Positions 9,005 to 18,688 are shown, counted from the first letter of the stretch. The stretch: 64,000 bases of DNA from Bacteroides acidifaciens (GCF_024623065.1 NZ_JANJZR010000001.1:62001-126000), one strand, 5' to 3'. Translations and numbers: made by a program. The notes: generated from the letters alone by a model not told the origin.

Positions 9005-10207
9005 TTATTTCTTTTCGAGCTCTCTTTTGCGCATCAGCGCTTCCAAGAAGTAATAGTCGGCATAGTTCAGAGGAACATCAATTTCCTGACCGTGAGGAAT
9101 ACTGCCCACCGAGTGCATCAGGATAAAGTTGCCGTTAGTACCCACCTCTGCACGATAAGCGGGCGAACCCAGACTTACCATAATCTTATCGGCAGTCTCC
9201 TTGTATTGGTTGCCCGGCAGATAGCCGTCCAATTCGTAGAGGGCAGAAGCAGTACAAGCCGCAGCGGAAGCGTCACGAGGTTCATTCGGAATGTTCGGTG
9301 CATCATAGTCCCAATAAGGAACGAGGTCTTCAGGCAAGTTCTTATTATTGAAGATAAAATTATATACTTTTTGTGCCTGGTCGAGATATTTCTTGTCTTT
9401 CGTATAGCGATAGCAGGTAGTATATCCGTAAATAGCCCAAGCTTGTCCGCGAGCCCAAGATGACTCGTCCGCATACCCTTGTGCAGTTTGTCTCTTGCGC
9501 ACTTCACCGGTTTCAGGATCGTAGTCTACTACATGATAACAGCTGTTGTCCGGACGGAAATGATGTGCCATGGTCGTATCGGCATGTTTCACTGCAATGT
9601 TATAGAAAGTGGAATCTCCGGAAAAAGCCGTCGCTTCAAACAGTAATTCGAGATTCATCATATTATCAATAATCACCGGACACTTCCATCCACGTGTTCC
9701 CTGCCAGCCTCTATCGGCATCCCATGACTGAATAACACCTGCATTCGGACGGAAACGGGTAGAGAGCGACTTGGCTGCTTCGACAATCACATCCTTATAT
9801 TCTTTCTTGTCAGCCAGACGGTATCCGTTCAGATAGCTGCAACCAATCATGAAGCCAACATCATGATGCCATTTCAGATACTTCACAGAATCAAGAGCTT
9901 CCGTATATTTTTCAGCCAGCGGCAACCATTTCTTATCTCCGGTCAGGTTATAAGTCAGCCACATGCTACCAGGATAAAAACCGGAGCACCAATCGTCGAT
10001 AGGTATATAAGATATACTACCGTCTTCGTTGATAGTTCTCGGATTCAAAATCTTTCCGGACTTTTCGATAATATCCGTTTGAATCGTGTTTTGTGCCACT
10101 GCGTTGTCGATGTTGTCCTGAATAAAGTCTACTTCAGCTTTTTTTTGTCCACCGCAGCTCGTAAAGATCAAAAGGGAAAGTCCTAATGCACTAAGAATTG
10201 TTTTCAT
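9005..10207 (-). CDS. GH88 unsaturated glucuronyl hydrolase, lipoprotein
   Basis: It hydrolyses the delta-4,5-unsaturated uronic acid from the disaccharides left by glycosaminoglycan lyases, through a vinyl-ether hydration mechanism. The start at 10207 is chosen over a longer frame because it begins a lipoprotein signal peptide (LLIFTSC, C18). The two aspartates of the family are D116 in HHDVGF and D181 in IIDNMMN. DDWCSGFYPGSMW is another family signature. Length is 400, as expected. It is the first gene of the operon, behind a -7-like box. It matches BT3348 of B. thetaiotaomicron in family and position. It acts after the PL8 lyase, in the periplasm or at the outer membrane. Confidence 0.92.
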   Translation of the reverse strand: MKTILSALGLSLLIFTSCGGQKKAEVDFIQDNIDNAVAQNTIQTDIIEKSGKILNPRTINEDGSISYIPIDDWCSGFYPGSMWLTYNLTGDKKWLPLAEKYTEALDSVKYLKWHHDVGFMIGCSYLNGYRLADKKEYKDVIVEAAKSLSTRFRPNAGVIQSWDADRGWQGTRGWKCPVIIDNMMNLELLFEATAFSGDSTFYNIAVKHADTTMAHHFRPDNSCYHVVDYDPETGEVRKRQTAQGYADESSWARGQAWAIYGYTTCYRYTKDKKYLDQAQKVYNFIFNNKNLPEDLVPYWDYDAPNIPNEPRDASAAACTASALYELDGYLPGNQYKETADKIMVSLGSPAYRAEVGTNGNFILMHSVGSIPHGQEIDVPLNYADYYFLEALMRKRELEKK

Positions 10208-10248
10208 AATACAGGGATTATTTGTTAAGTGATTAATTTTCTTGATTG

Positions 10249-10256
10249 CAAAAGTA
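10249..10256 (-). promoter_or_regulatory. candidate -7 box for the GH88-sulfatase-PL8 operon
   Basis: Minus-strand TACTTTTG lies 41 bp before the GH88 ATG. The 142-bp interval to the divergent thioesterase gene must carry the regulatory sites for this operon. I see no obvious repeated operator in it. Confidence 0.5.
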
Positions 10257-10311
10257 GTGCATTTCAAAAGAATAGACCGGCCTAAATAATCCAAATGAGG
10301 GACAATTTTGG

Positions 10312-10319
10312 TACATTTG
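10312..10319 (+). promoter_or_regulatory. candidate -7 box for the thioesterase gene
   Basis: TACATTTG matches the Bacteroides -7 consensus 30 bp before the ATG at 10350. Confidence 0.45.
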
Positions 10320-10349
10320 CGGAAGAAATATCGAAAAAGAATAATTATC

Positions 10350-10760
10350 ATGACCCCACAAGAATTCTTCAAGAATGACCTTTTTGCCGAAAACGCAGGT
10401 GTAGTGCTGCTCGAAGTACGCAAAGGATACAGCAAAACCAAACTGGAAGTAAAACCCGAACATCTCAATGCAGGAGCACGGACACAGGGCGGAGCCATCT
10501 TCACACTGGCGGACCTGGCGCTTGCCGCAGCAGCCAATTCACACGGCACACTGGCTTTCTCGCTCTCCTCCAGCATTACCTTTCTGCGGGCAAGCGGACC
10601 GGGTGATACTCTTTATGCCGAAGCACGCGAACGCTACATCGGTCGGAGCACAGGGTGCTATCAGGTAGACGTAACCAACCAAAAAGGAGATTTGATTGCC
10701 ACTTTCGAATCAAGTGTATTCCGAAAAGACCAGAAAGTTCCTTTCGAAGTTCAGGAATAA
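10350..10760 (+). CDS. PaaI-family hotdog thioesterase
   Basis: A small cytoplasmic acyl-CoA thioesterase of the hotdog fold (136 residues). GGAIFTLADLALAAAANSHG holds the family's substrate-binding helix and the usual catalytic acidic residue (Asp in LAD). The C-terminal strand segment GRSTGCYQVDVTNQKGDLIATFESSVF fits the PaaI branch. The start at 10350 is preferred to an upstream in-frame GTG-type start because it gives the typical N-terminus and sits at the right distance from the -7 box. It is a single-gene unit bounded by a perfect hairpin terminator. The physiological acyl substrate is unknown. Confidence 0.85.
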   Translation: MTPQEFFKNDLFAENAGVVLLEVRKGYSKTKLEVKPEHLNAGARTQGGAIFTLADLALAAAANSHGTLAFSLSSSITFLRASGPGDTLYAEARERYIGRSTGCYQVDVTNQKGDLIATFESSVFRKDQKVPFEVQE

Positions 10761-10820
10761 AAAAACAGACAGGGCTGAAAGTGACCTTTACGGATGTACT
10801 TTCAGCCCTGTCTGTTTTTT
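10760..10820. terminator. bidirectional terminator between the thioesterase and DUF3108 genes
   Basis: A perfect 23-bp inverted repeat (10760-10782 and 10798-10820) with a 15-base loop. The outer ends are six As and six Ts, giving a U-tract on both strands for the convergent genes. Confidence 0.92.
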
Positions 10821-10828
10821 CTCTTTAT

Positions 10829-11701
10829 CTATTTTTTTACAATGGAAGTCAGCGGATGGCGATTCCCCTGTACATCATTCAAGAACGCCTTTGCCGAACC
10901 GAAGTTCAAGAACAAATCGAGACGGACGGGAAGATGATTCAAGTCGTCCGTCACAAAGAAGGTTATGACTTCCTTTTCTTTCCCTTTCTTATCATATTCG
11001 ACCAATGAGAAAATCAGGCAACGATAAGTAACCCCATTCTCGGCTTTTACGTTTTCCTTGCCGCGATAGATAAGCGTCTGCTCTTCCACCTTACGTCCCG
11101 TAGCCATCGGAAACTTTATCTTCTGCCCTACCTTATAGTCGGCAGGGTCGTACGAACGTGCCTGCACCAAGATGCTGAGCATATCGTAGATGCAACGGCT
11201 GTCACTTGCTTCGGAGTCGGCATAGGTCCCGTCGCGGTACGTACGTTTCTGATTGACATGGCAAAGCCCGTCTTTGTACGAAAACCAGGCCTCGTCAACC
11301 GTGTAGCGTTTACCCTCTTCGGCACCTTTGCGGAAATAGCGCGGTTCGAGCCGCTCGCCGATGACGCAGGTCAGCGTATCGCGCATCTTGAAGAAGAAGT
11401 CGGCACGTTTGCTGCCTATGGCGAGCAGATTCATCCGGTAGGCGGGTTCCGACCGATAGGTAGTCGCGTTGGTCGTAAGGCTGGCAAGTCCGGCCTTCAC
11501 CCAGACAAACTTCCAGTTGAAGTACAAATCGTACATCACGTGTTCGCCCGTCTGAAACGCATCGTTCTTCGCCTCACATTGGGCACTGGCGGGAAGGGCG
11601 AAAATTCCCATCAGCAATGCCATAGTCCCGATTATCAAGCTACGGCGAAAGCTAACGGCGCCTGTTCTGATTATTTCTATCTTTCTTCTTCTTGTCTTCA
11701 T
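10829..11701 (-). CDS. DUF3108 domain-containing exported protein
   Basis: An exported protein of unknown function. The start at 11701 gives a charged N-region followed by a hydrophobic core and a cleavage site near LPASAQC. The longer start at 11755 only extends it into the preceding gene, and 11623 would lack the charged N-region. The mature part carries the DUF3108 beta-rich fold (GEHVMYDLYFNWKFVWVKAG near the start, FFVTDDLNHLPVRLDL near the end). It overlaps the end of the Ig-like lipoprotein gene by about 50 bp in another frame, so the two are co-transcribed and probably translationally coupled. The usual suggestion for this family is an envelope role; nothing here fixes it. Length 290. 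Confidence 0.75.
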   Translation of the reverse strand: MKTRRRKIEIIRTGAVSFRRSLIIGTMALLMGIFALPASAQCEAKNDAFQTGEHVMYDLYFNWKFVWVKAGLASLTTNATTYRSEPAYRMNLLAIGSKRADFFFKMRDTLTCVIGERLEPRYFRKGAEEGKRYTVDEAWFSYKDGLCHVNQKRTYRDGTYADSEASDSRCIYDMLSILVQARSYDPADYKVGQKIKFPMATGRKVEEQTLIYRGKENVKAENGVTYRCLIFSLVEYDKKGKEKEVITFFVTDDLNHLPVRLDLFLNFGSAKAFLNDVQGNRHPLTSIVKK

Positions 11702-13562
11702 CTGGCTTTTGTTTTTTAAGCTCATCCGGTTTCTGTTTATCCACAGGAGTCGCATGAATATCCCATGGTTGTGTCACGTCCCACAATGCCTTATAGTCTA
11801 ATATTGTCGGATAATAGAAAACAGCTTCCGGTTGCAGACCTTTTGCAAAGTCTCCCGTATCCCATTCTCCGTTTCCATTTGTGTCGTTAATCAGCCGGGC
11901 TGCATATTTTCCAGGATTCAAGAAATAGAAATCGGCCATTCCATCTTTCACTATACGCTTACGGACCACCTTGTCTTGCGCGTCAAGCAGTTCGACGAAT
12001 GCCAACGAATCAGCCCCCGTCACACTGAAATGAAGCGTGAAGTATTCATCCTCACTACGCACTTTGAATCCTTGCTTTATCTTATCGGTAAACAATCCGT
12101 ATATACCATGGAAAGCCGTAGAGTCTACCTCAAACTCGTATTCAAAAGTCGGTTCCCAATCATAATACAAGTTAAACTTCTTCTGATTCAGGGAGTCCTG
12201 TTCAAACTCAAATGGTATATCCTTCCAAAGCGTATCCACTTTCTGCCGCAGATGAATAGCGGTACTGTCAAAACCGGCTATCGGTTCATCGAAATTCAGA
12301 GAGACATAACCATACACCTCCATTGACGAAGGCGCGCTGACATTCACCGGCAGGAACTTCGTAGGTTCCGGCTCGTCGTCCTCATCATCTTTCTTTTTCT
12401 TCTTTTTCTTCTTCTCCTTTTCCGGCTCGTCTTTCTTGTATTTCTGCTTCGAAACCAGGTTCAAGGTATCCGTACGGGGTACCAACTGATTCAAGGTATC
12501 CGTATAAAGATAAGTCAGGCTCATGGAAAGCGTATCCTGCTTGAAGAGCAAGGAGTCTTTGACCCAATAATGAATCGTATCGTTCCGCTGGTTCTTTTCG
12601 ATGATAAAAGCATCCTTTTCATCAAAGTTCAATCCTTTCAGTACAGGCAGAGTGTCCGCCTTGCCTGCAAAATAGAAAGTAAACTTATGTGGTACAAGCC
12701 TTTCGGATTTGATAAGATATTGCGAATAATTCAGTTCTTTGAAAGCCCGGAGAATTACGTCGTCCGGCAGATAATGCATATACTTCTTCTCAACAATCGT
12801 ATCATAGGTCAATGAATCCACCCAGGCTGTATCCATACGGATACGTTCTTCCATACGAGGGATAATCAGCGAATCATGAAAAGCAATCACCTCGCTCTTC
12901 TGATTGAAAGTAAAATTCTGGTCGGCATCCATCAGCCCGTAAATGCGGTACTTGCCGGGAGCTATGCCGCGGATGGAGAAACGGCCGCGACTGTCGGTGC
13001 GTGCCACGCGGTCGAAAGGCAACTTGTTGAAAGCCGAATCGTTCAGGTTGGAATGCAGCCCTACAAGAATGCCTTTGATAGGTTCCAGATTAGAGGCATC
13101 AAGTACTGTTCCCGACACTTCCATCGTGTCTATCTGCGCACCGGTAGAAAAGGTGAATGCAAAGTTTCCCAACGGGTTACCTTCATTATTGTCGACAATG
13201 GCATCCGAAAAGTCAATGGTATAGGTAGTGTTCGGTTTCAAAGAATCAAGCAGGTTCACCTGTATCCGTTTTCCGGAAGCCTTGATTTCGGGTTGCTGTA
13301 TCTGAGGTGGGGAAACAACGACTTTCTCGGTTGCCTTCTCCAATTTGATAAACTCGTCAAACAGCAAAGAAACTTTCGTCCTTTCATTATTTAACGCACC
13401 GGCAGCAGGAGTACTGCCAATGAAACGGGGGGGAGTCTCATCATAAGGTCCCCCGTCCGGTCGTCCGATACTGGCGCAGGAGTATAACATTGCTACCAGC
13501 GTTACTACCGGAAGCGCCTTGCGGACTATTTGTTTTATCTTTTGATTCTCAAACTGTAACAT
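11652..13562 (-). CDS. Ig-like domain lipoprotein
   Basis: A surface or periplasmic lipoprotein of unknown function (636 residues). The start at 13562 is used because it gives a lipoprotein signal with lipobox MLYSC; an upstream in-frame ATG at 13601 would overlap the promoter. The first 110 or so residues of the mature protein form a bacterial Ig-like domain (DETPPRFIGSTPAAGALNN, then PNTTYTIDFSDAIVDNNEGN). A carboxypeptidase-regulatory-like fold follows (VSGTVLDASNLEPIKGILV). In the middle a run of eight lysines followed by an acidic stretch forms a charged linker, and the C-terminus is again a long lysine/arginine tail. The 3' end overlaps the DUF3108 gene. Such proteins are common and conserved across Bacteroidetes. 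Confidence 0.8.
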   Translation of the reverse strand: MLQFENQKIKQIVRKALPVVTLVAMLYSCASIGRPDGGPYDETPPRFIGSTPAAGALNNERTKVSLLFDEFIKLEKATEKVVVSPPQIQQPEIKASGKRIQVNLLDSLKPNTTYTIDFSDAIVDNNEGNPLGNFAFTFSTGAQIDTMEVSGTVLDASNLEPIKGILVGLHSNLNDSAFNKLPFDRVARTDSRGRFSIRGIAPGKYRIYGLMDADQNFTFNQKSEVIAFHDSLIIPRMEERIRMDTAWVDSLTYDTIVEKKYMHYLPDDVILRAFKELNYSQYLIKSERLVPHKFTFYFAGKADTLPVLKGLNFDEKDAFIIEKNQRNDTIHYWVKDSLLFKQDTLSMSLTYLYTDTLNQLVPRTDTLNLVSKQKYKKDEPEKEKKKKKKKKDDEDDEPEPTKFLPVNVSAPSSMEVYGYVSLNFDEPIAGFDSTAIHLRQKVDTLWKDIPFEFEQDSLNQKKFNLYYDWEPTFEYEFEVDSTAFHGIYGLFTDKIKQGFKVRSEDEYFTLHFSVTGADSLAFVELLDAQDKVVRKRIVKDGMADFYFLNPGKYAARLINDTNGNGEWDTGDFAKGLQPEAVFYYPTILDYKALWDVTQPWDIHATPVDKQKPDELKKQKPDEDKKKKDRNNQNRRR

Positions 13563-13566
13563 GCTG

Positions 13567-13574
13567 CAAAAATA
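13567..13574 (-). promoter_or_regulatory. candidate -7 box for the Ig-like lipoprotein gene
   Basis: Minus-strand TATTTTTG is separated from the ATG by only CAGC, the same arrangement and the same 12 bases (TTTTGCAGCATG) seen at mnmA. It again suggests a leaderless or near-leaderless mRNA. The remaining gap up to 13798 holds no gene that I can see. Confidence 0.4.
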
Positions 13575-13798
13575 AGCGTTCTTATCCAATATACACCACA
13601 CTTTCTAGCTAATTTATTAAAAAACGCTAGGGTGGCTTAGGTTAATAAACAATTTCGATGAGGTTTTTATTTCTTTTTTTGCAGAGTGATTCGTTTTATG
13701 ACTGAACCGCCCTTCTAATTGCCTTGCATTATTTCATGAATACATTCTGAGACTAATAGACATTCAGTAATTATAAAATAAATACAAACTGTTTTTTC

Positions 13799-15097
13799 TT
13801 ATTTCTTGATATTTACGAGTATAGATCGTATAGGGTTGTATATACGGTCAAATAATGTCATTTCTTCAGTAATTATATCCGCTGTTCCCGGCATTTCCTG
13901 ACTAAACTGTAGTGTTTTACCATAATTAGTACGCAGCCCATGCGGCAAAGATACATCAACTAAATAATTCTTCTCATATGGCATCAGGGATATAGCCTGT
14001 ACTATTCCTTGCACAAGTCCAAATTCCATATATGGATAACTATCTAATTTAATACTGACTTTCTGCCCTATTTTCACTTTACCGGATTTTGCCGTCGGCA
14101 GTAATAATTTGCCTACTAACTGGTTTTCTACTGGAATAATAGTCATTACTTCTTCGCCAGGTGTTACATATTGACCTATAGACCAATATTTTGAGAATGA
14201 TGCTTTACCCTCATAAGGAGCCACTATAGCAAAATTTTGAATCCACTGATTTAGTTCTGTACGCATATTCTTGAAAGCAGTTTCCATATCTTTTATTAAC
14301 AGATTCTCTTTCTCAATAGATTGGTCTGTATTCTCTATTAATGCATGTGATAATTGGCTTTTCTGTATTCTAATATTCTCTATTTCTGCTATATTGGTCA
14401 TTAATGATACTTTCTTTTGTATTAATAGACTCTTCGCTTGTTCGTATTCAATCATAGTAGCAGCGTTACCGACAAATAAAGTACTGTCTCTTTTGAAAGC
14501 TTGCGCTGCAATATCACAATTGGCATTTTCAAGTTCATATTTTTTTATTAAAGATTGTTCATACGAGGCAGTATGCTGTATTTCTTTCAATAGTGCTTGC
14601 TGTTTTTTCTCATATGTTTTGAGCCTACAAAATATGTCGTATGATTCAATTGCCTTTTGAAGTACAGAAAAGGAGTTTGTTAAATCACCAAGTTCAAGAT
14701 TTTTTTTCTTCTCAAAAATATCTATTACTTTTTTATATTGTTCTGTGCTTATAGAGTCCATTACTAATTTCAGCCATAACACATCATCCACATTTGCGGA
14801 ATTCTTTATTACGGCAAGAATTTGGTTCCTCTTGACAATATCGTCTTTTTCAACATACATTTTCTCAATAAGTCCTCCACCTTTATTTATTAAATGAGAG
14901 GGTGGCAGATTTGTGGTTATATTAATACTGCAACTAATAGTTTCCGGATAATAGAAAAAAGCACTTCCAACTAATAATATCAATACGCTGGCACAAATGA
15001 CACCAATACCGGTTCGCATGATCCAATTAGGAGACTTTCCCAGTATAGCATCAATCTCAGAAGTCCGAAGTTCTATGTTATTTTCATTTCTTTCCAT
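13799..15097 (-). CDS. HlyD-family periplasmic adaptor of a peptide exporter
   Basis: The membrane-fusion partner of the C39-peptidase ABC exporter encoded just upstream. It has a short cytoplasmic N-terminus, one membrane helix at about residues 26-50, a lipoyl-like half (INKGGGLIEKMYVEKDDIVKRNQILAVI), a long coiled-coil hairpin at about 130-280, then the second lipoyl half and beta-barrel (VAPYEGKASFSKYWSIGQYVTPGEEVMTIIP). At 432 residues it is a standard length. Its ATG overlaps the stop of the ABC gene by one base (TAATG), so translation is coupled. It is the last gene of the putative RiPP operon and probably links the exporter to an outer-membrane TolC-like channel encoded elsewhere. Confidence 0.9.
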   Translation of the reverse strand: MERNENNIELRTSEIDAILGKSPNWIMRTGIGVICASVLILLVGSAFFYYPETISCSINITTNLPPSHLINKGGGLIEKMYVEKDDIVKRNQILAVIKNSANVDDVLWLKLVMDSISTEQYKKVIDIFEKKKNLELGDLTNSFSVLQKAIESYDIFCRLKTYEKKQQALLKEIQHTASYEQSLIKKYELENANCDIAAQAFKRDSTLFVGNAATMIEYEQAKSLLIQKKVSLMTNIAEIENIRIQKSQLSHALIENTDQSIEKENLLIKDMETAFKNMRTELNQWIQNFAIVAPYEGKASFSKYWSIGQYVTPGEEVMTIIPVENQLVGKLLLPTAKSGKVKIGQKVSIKLDSYPYMEFGLVQGIVQAISLMPYEKNYLVDVSLPHGLRTNYGKTLQFSQEMPGTADIITEEMTLFDRIYNPIRSILVNIKK

Positions 15098-17313
15098 TAT
15101 TCTGATAGGTTTAGTTGATTCTTTACTAATGTGTAATAGTATCCTTTTTGATTAAGCAATTCTTGATGATTTCCTATCTCTACAATCTTGCCTTTATCTA
15201 ACACTACAATTTGATCGGCATTCTGTACGGTACTCAATCGATGTGCAACTACTACTACGGTTCTACCCTCAAAGAAGCGTTCCATATTTCGCATAATTTC
15301 AGATTCATTATTTGCATCCAGTGAATTAGTTGCTTCATCAAAGAATATGAAATCTGGATTTTTATAAACGGCACGTGCTATTAGAATGCGTTGCTTTTGA
15401 CCTTGACTAATACCACTGCCTTCTTTACCTATTACCGTATTATAGCCAGAGGGAAGTTCTTCAATAAAATCATGAATATTTGCAGTAATAGCAGCATTGT
15501 ACAATCTTTCTTTATCTATATCGTCATCTCCAATAGCTATATTTTCAGCCACAGATTCTGAGAACAGATACCCTTCTTGCATAACAATGCCGCATTTCGA
15601 CCGCCAAAAACGAGGATTAATATGATTAAGGTCTAAATGCCCGATCTTAATACGCCCTTTATCAGGAAGGTAATTTCCCATTAATAATTTAATCAATGTT
15701 GTCTTACCGCTACCACTAGCTCCAACAATTGCAGTGACCTTATTTTGAGGAATTACCAAGTTTATATCCGATAGAACAGGAGTTAATTTAGGACCTAAAT
15801 AGCTAAAATTAAGTCCTTCGATTCTAATATTATGGTCTTTTGGCTCCAATTCCGTTATATCATTTTCAGTTATTTGGTCTTCATTAGCTTGGAAATGAAC
15901 TTCTCCCAGACGTTCCAAACTTATTTTAGCATCTTGATAAGCATGTATAAACCCTATCATATTTTCGATAGGACCTCTTAGTTGTCCTATTATATAGGAG
16001 AGAGACATCATCATACCAAGCGTCATTCGTCCTTCAATAACTTCTTTTGCTGCTATAACAGATAAGATAATGTTTAAAGTTTGAGAAATAAAAAAAGCTC
16101 CCCCACTTTGTACTTGATCAATAGATACCCCTTTAACCGTGACTTCGAAAAGTTCAGCTTGTATTTTCTCCCATTTACAACGCACTTTATTTTCGCAATT
16201 ATTCAATTTTATTTCCTGTGCGCCTTCTATTATCTGGATAATATTACTTTGATTTTTTGCCGCTTTCTCAAAACGCTTAAAATCCAATTGCCTACGTACT
16301 CTTAAAAAAAGGAATATCCAGCCCATATAGATAGAATGCCCTATCACAAATATGATTAGTATTTGCATATTATAGATAGCAAGTATGATGCCGAACACAA
16401 AAAAATTGAATAATGAAAAGAAAGTCGCAAGAGAGGAACTTGTGAGAAAGCTTTCAATACGCGAATGGTCTCCAATGCGCTGCATGATATCCCCGGTCTT
16501 TTTTGAATCAAAAAAACGAATGGGTAGTTTTAGTAATTTAAAAATAAAATCAGAGATTAGCGCAACGTTTATTCGGGTATTAATATGCGTAAATATCCAG
16601 CTTTGTATGAAACCAACAGACAATTGGCTAGTCGATAAAATTAATTGCGTGACTAATATTAGAATAATAAAATTCAAATTATTATTCAATACACCCACGT
16701 CTATCATCGACTGAGTCAAGAATGGAAATATTAACTGGAACACTAGTCCCAGCAACATTCCCAAAACGATCTGCACAAACATTTTTTTGTGAGGACGAAG
16801 ATAATTCAAGAAAAATAAAATACTCTGCTTTTTAGTTTCATCATTGATACCTTTGTCATAAAAATGAATGGATGGCGCCAGCATTAAAACCATTCCCTTC
16901 TCTTTTCCTTTATCAACGGAACTGAGCCATCCATCACAAAACTCTTCTATACTATACTTCAAACGCCCAAATGCAGGATCAGACACATACACTGTACCTT
17001 TAGGCTTACTCCCGGACTTATGAATTTTTATTTTATACACCACAACAAAATGATCTTGTTTCCAATGGACAATACAAGGCAATATTACCTTATTTGCCAG
17101 TTTGGAAAAGTCTGTCTTGATGCCCATAGCACGAAAGCCAATACGTTCTGCCGCATCGCTAATGCCTAACAAAGTGACTCCGTTACGGTTTGCATAGCAA
17201 TACTCCCTTAAGGTTTGCAGAGAATGCATTTTACCGTAAAATTTAGCAATCATTTGCAAGCAGGCCGGACCGCAATCCATCGAGTCGTGTTGATGATAAA
17301 AAGGAAAATCCAT
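15097..17313 (-). CDS. peptidase-containing ABC transporter (C39 peptidase, TMD, NBD)
   Basis: An inner-membrane exporter that cuts a leader peptide after a Gly-Gly motif and exports the core. The N-terminal C39 cysteine peptidase has C14 in SMDCGPACL, H88 in the HWKQDHFVVV block and D112 in SDPAFG, which completes the triad. About residues 160-460 form a six-helix ABC transmembrane domain. The nucleotide-binding domain has Walker A GASGSGKTT, signature SGISQGQKQR, Walker B FIFFDEA and an H-loop histidine (VVVAHRLS). The length of 738 is typical of full PCAT transporters. It lies between the radical SAM maturase and the HlyD gene. The Gly-Gly precursor at 20053-20412 is the evident substrate. 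Confidence 0.95.
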   Translation of the reverse strand: MDFPFYHQHDSMDCGPACLQMIAKFYGKMHSLQTLREYCYANRNGVTLLGISDAAERIGFRAMGIKTDFSKLANKVILPCIVHWKQDHFVVVYKIKIHKSGSKPKGTVYVSDPAFGRLKYSIEEFCDGWLSSVDKGKEKGMVLMLAPSIHFYDKGINDETKKQSILFFLNYLRPHKKMFVQIVLGMLLGLVFQLIFPFLTQSMIDVGVLNNNLNFIILILVTQLILSTSQLSVGFIQSWIFTHINTRINVALISDFIFKLLKLPIRFFDSKKTGDIMQRIGDHSRIESFLTSSSLATFFSLFNFFVFGIILAIYNMQILIIFVIGHSIYMGWIFLFLRVRRQLDFKRFEKAAKNQSNIIQIIEGAQEIKLNNCENKVRCKWEKIQAELFEVTVKGVSIDQVQSGGAFFISQTLNIILSVIAAKEVIEGRMTLGMMMSLSYIIGQLRGPIENMIGFIHAYQDAKISLERLGEVHFQANEDQITENDITELEPKDHNIRIEGLNFSYLGPKLTPVLSDINLVIPQNKVTAIVGASGSGKTTLIKLLMGNYLPDKGRIKIGHLDLNHINPRFWRSKCGIVMQEGYLFSESVAENIAIGDDDIDKERLYNAAITANIHDFIEELPSGYNTVIGKEGSGISQGQKQRILIARAVYKNPDFIFFDEATNSLDANNESEIMRNMERFFEGRTVVVVAHRLSTVQNADQIVVLDKGKIVEIGNHQELLNQKGYYYTLVKNQLNLSE

Positions 17314-17339
17314 ATAAGTCCTTTTAATTAAGTAGTTTA

Positions 17340-18683
17340 TTAACTTATTGATTCCGCAGCTTGTAACGCTTTCATTTTTCCATCATATAGATTTCGAATA
17401 AATGTATCCACATTCACATCAGCTGTGGTTAATGGACATATAGTATGAAGCAACTCTTTAGGAGTTTCCATAAGTTTTTGGGAACAAGGCCCAGTACACA
17501 AAGGCATATGCTTACAGGCTAGACACATTTCATTTTCAAATGTTGCCTTTGCATACATTTTCCTCATTTTCTCTTGATTCCATAATATATGCCCATCATC
17601 TTGCAACTCTCCCAACACATACTCGTCAGAATAAGCTCTTGCAGTACATTTATATATTTTCCCGTCAAAATTGATTTCCGTATGATAATATCGATCTACA
17701 TAGCATGTGTGACCTTTCAATACTGACAAACAACTTGAAGGATTCTCTGCATCATATCCCAACTCTTTGCAATATTCAAATATAGCTAGTTTATTAGGAT
17801 TATTACCATCCTCGTTTCTTTTACTTTCAGTTTGCCACACACGTTGGAAACTTGGACTTATTTTATGACGATATTTAGCAGGAATCATTTCGAAGACTTC
17901 TTTCATATTACTTTTCTCAAGCGTCTGGGTGTCATAGTTTATACGTAACGTTACGTTAACATCGGGGATATTATCACATAAATAATAAATTCCCTGAAGT
18001 ATTTGCTTGTAAGATGGAGCCCCATTCATATTCCGTATCCGATTATGTCTTTTTTCATCACCATCCAGTGTTATCTGGAAATGCTTCATGCCCAACTCAT
18101 TCATCTTTTTAGCCCTTTCTTCTGTTATCAATGAACCATTTGTTGTTGCTTGAGTGAAAAAAGGCAATCCATTTTCTGTCATTATATCACGAAGTTGTTC
18201 GGATAAAGGAACAATAATCTCGTCAAAATATAATAAAGGCTCCCCTCCAAACCAATCAAGGAGCAAACTACTTATCCTTTCTTCTTTAATCATTAATTTT
18301 ACATGCTTTTTTATTTTTTCTATGGTCTCTTCATTCATTTTCCCCGCAACGTGGTCTTCATAGCAATACCAACACCTGAAATTACATTCCAATGTAGGAT
18401 TAATGACCAAGCGATAGGTCTTATCCAAAAAAACTTTCTTGTGATTTATAAGTCGAATAACATCTTTCTGATCCCTTTCCATATCAGTGATAAATTCCCA
18501 ATCTACAAACTTCTTGAACACAGAATTATATTCTAATTCAAAAGAAATAAGATCATTGAATTGGTTCTGAAGAAATATATGTTCTTGTTCTGATACAGAG
18601 AAGATTTGACCGGAAATGCTATTGAAGTAAATTGTCCGATCTCCGTTGTTAACATAATAATTATAAAAGCTTAATTGATACAT
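17340..18683 (-). CDS. radical SAM/SPASM peptide maturase
   Basis: A cytoplasmic radical S-adenosylmethionine enzyme expected to modify the precursor peptide. Residues 1-85 form an N-terminal region with a pattern common in peptide maturases (YFNSISGQIFSVSEQE), possibly involved in leader recognition. The radical SAM cluster motif is C100-NFR-C104-WY-C107. DWFGGEPLL is the SAM-binding GGE motif. The C-terminal SPASM region has many cysteines (HTCYVD, IYKCTAR, CLACKHMPLCTGPC, HTICPL) for auxiliary iron-sulfur clusters. SPASM maturases commonly form thioether or carbon-carbon cross-links. With seven core cysteines in the precursor, thioether formation is the leading guess. Length 447. It is separated by 5 bp from the S41 peptidase and 26 bp from the exporter. 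It is not a sulfatase-maturing enzyme, whose cluster motif sits at the N-terminus. Confidence 0.93.
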   Translation of the reverse strand: MYQLSFYNYYVNNGDRTIYFNSISGQIFSVSEQEHIFLQNQFNDLISFELEYNSVFKKFVDWEFITDMERDQKDVIRLINHKKVFLDKTYRLVINPTLECNFRCWYCYEDHVAGKMNEETIEKIKKHVKLMIKEERISSLLLDWFGGEPLLYFDEIIVPLSEQLRDIMTENGLPFFTQATTNGSLITEERAKKMNELGMKHFQITLDGDEKRHNRIRNMNGAPSYKQILQGIYYLCDNIPDVNVTLRINYDTQTLEKSNMKEVFEMIPAKYRHKISPSFQRVWQTESKRNEDGNNPNKLAIFEYCKELGYDAENPSSCLSVLKGHTCYVDRYYHTEINFDGKIYKCTARAYSDEYVLGELQDDGHILWNQEKMRKMYAKATFENEMCLACKHMPLCTGPCSQKLMETPKELLHTICPLTTADVNVDTFIRNLYDGKMKALQAAESIS

Positions 18684-18688
18684 ATCTT

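Noticed and set aside
17340..18683. Radical SAM enzyme as the sulfatase-maturing enzyme for the two Ser-type sulfatases
   Set aside because: The cluster motif is at residue 100, not near the N-terminus, and the gene sits between a peptidase and a peptide exporter. A peptide maturase fits better.
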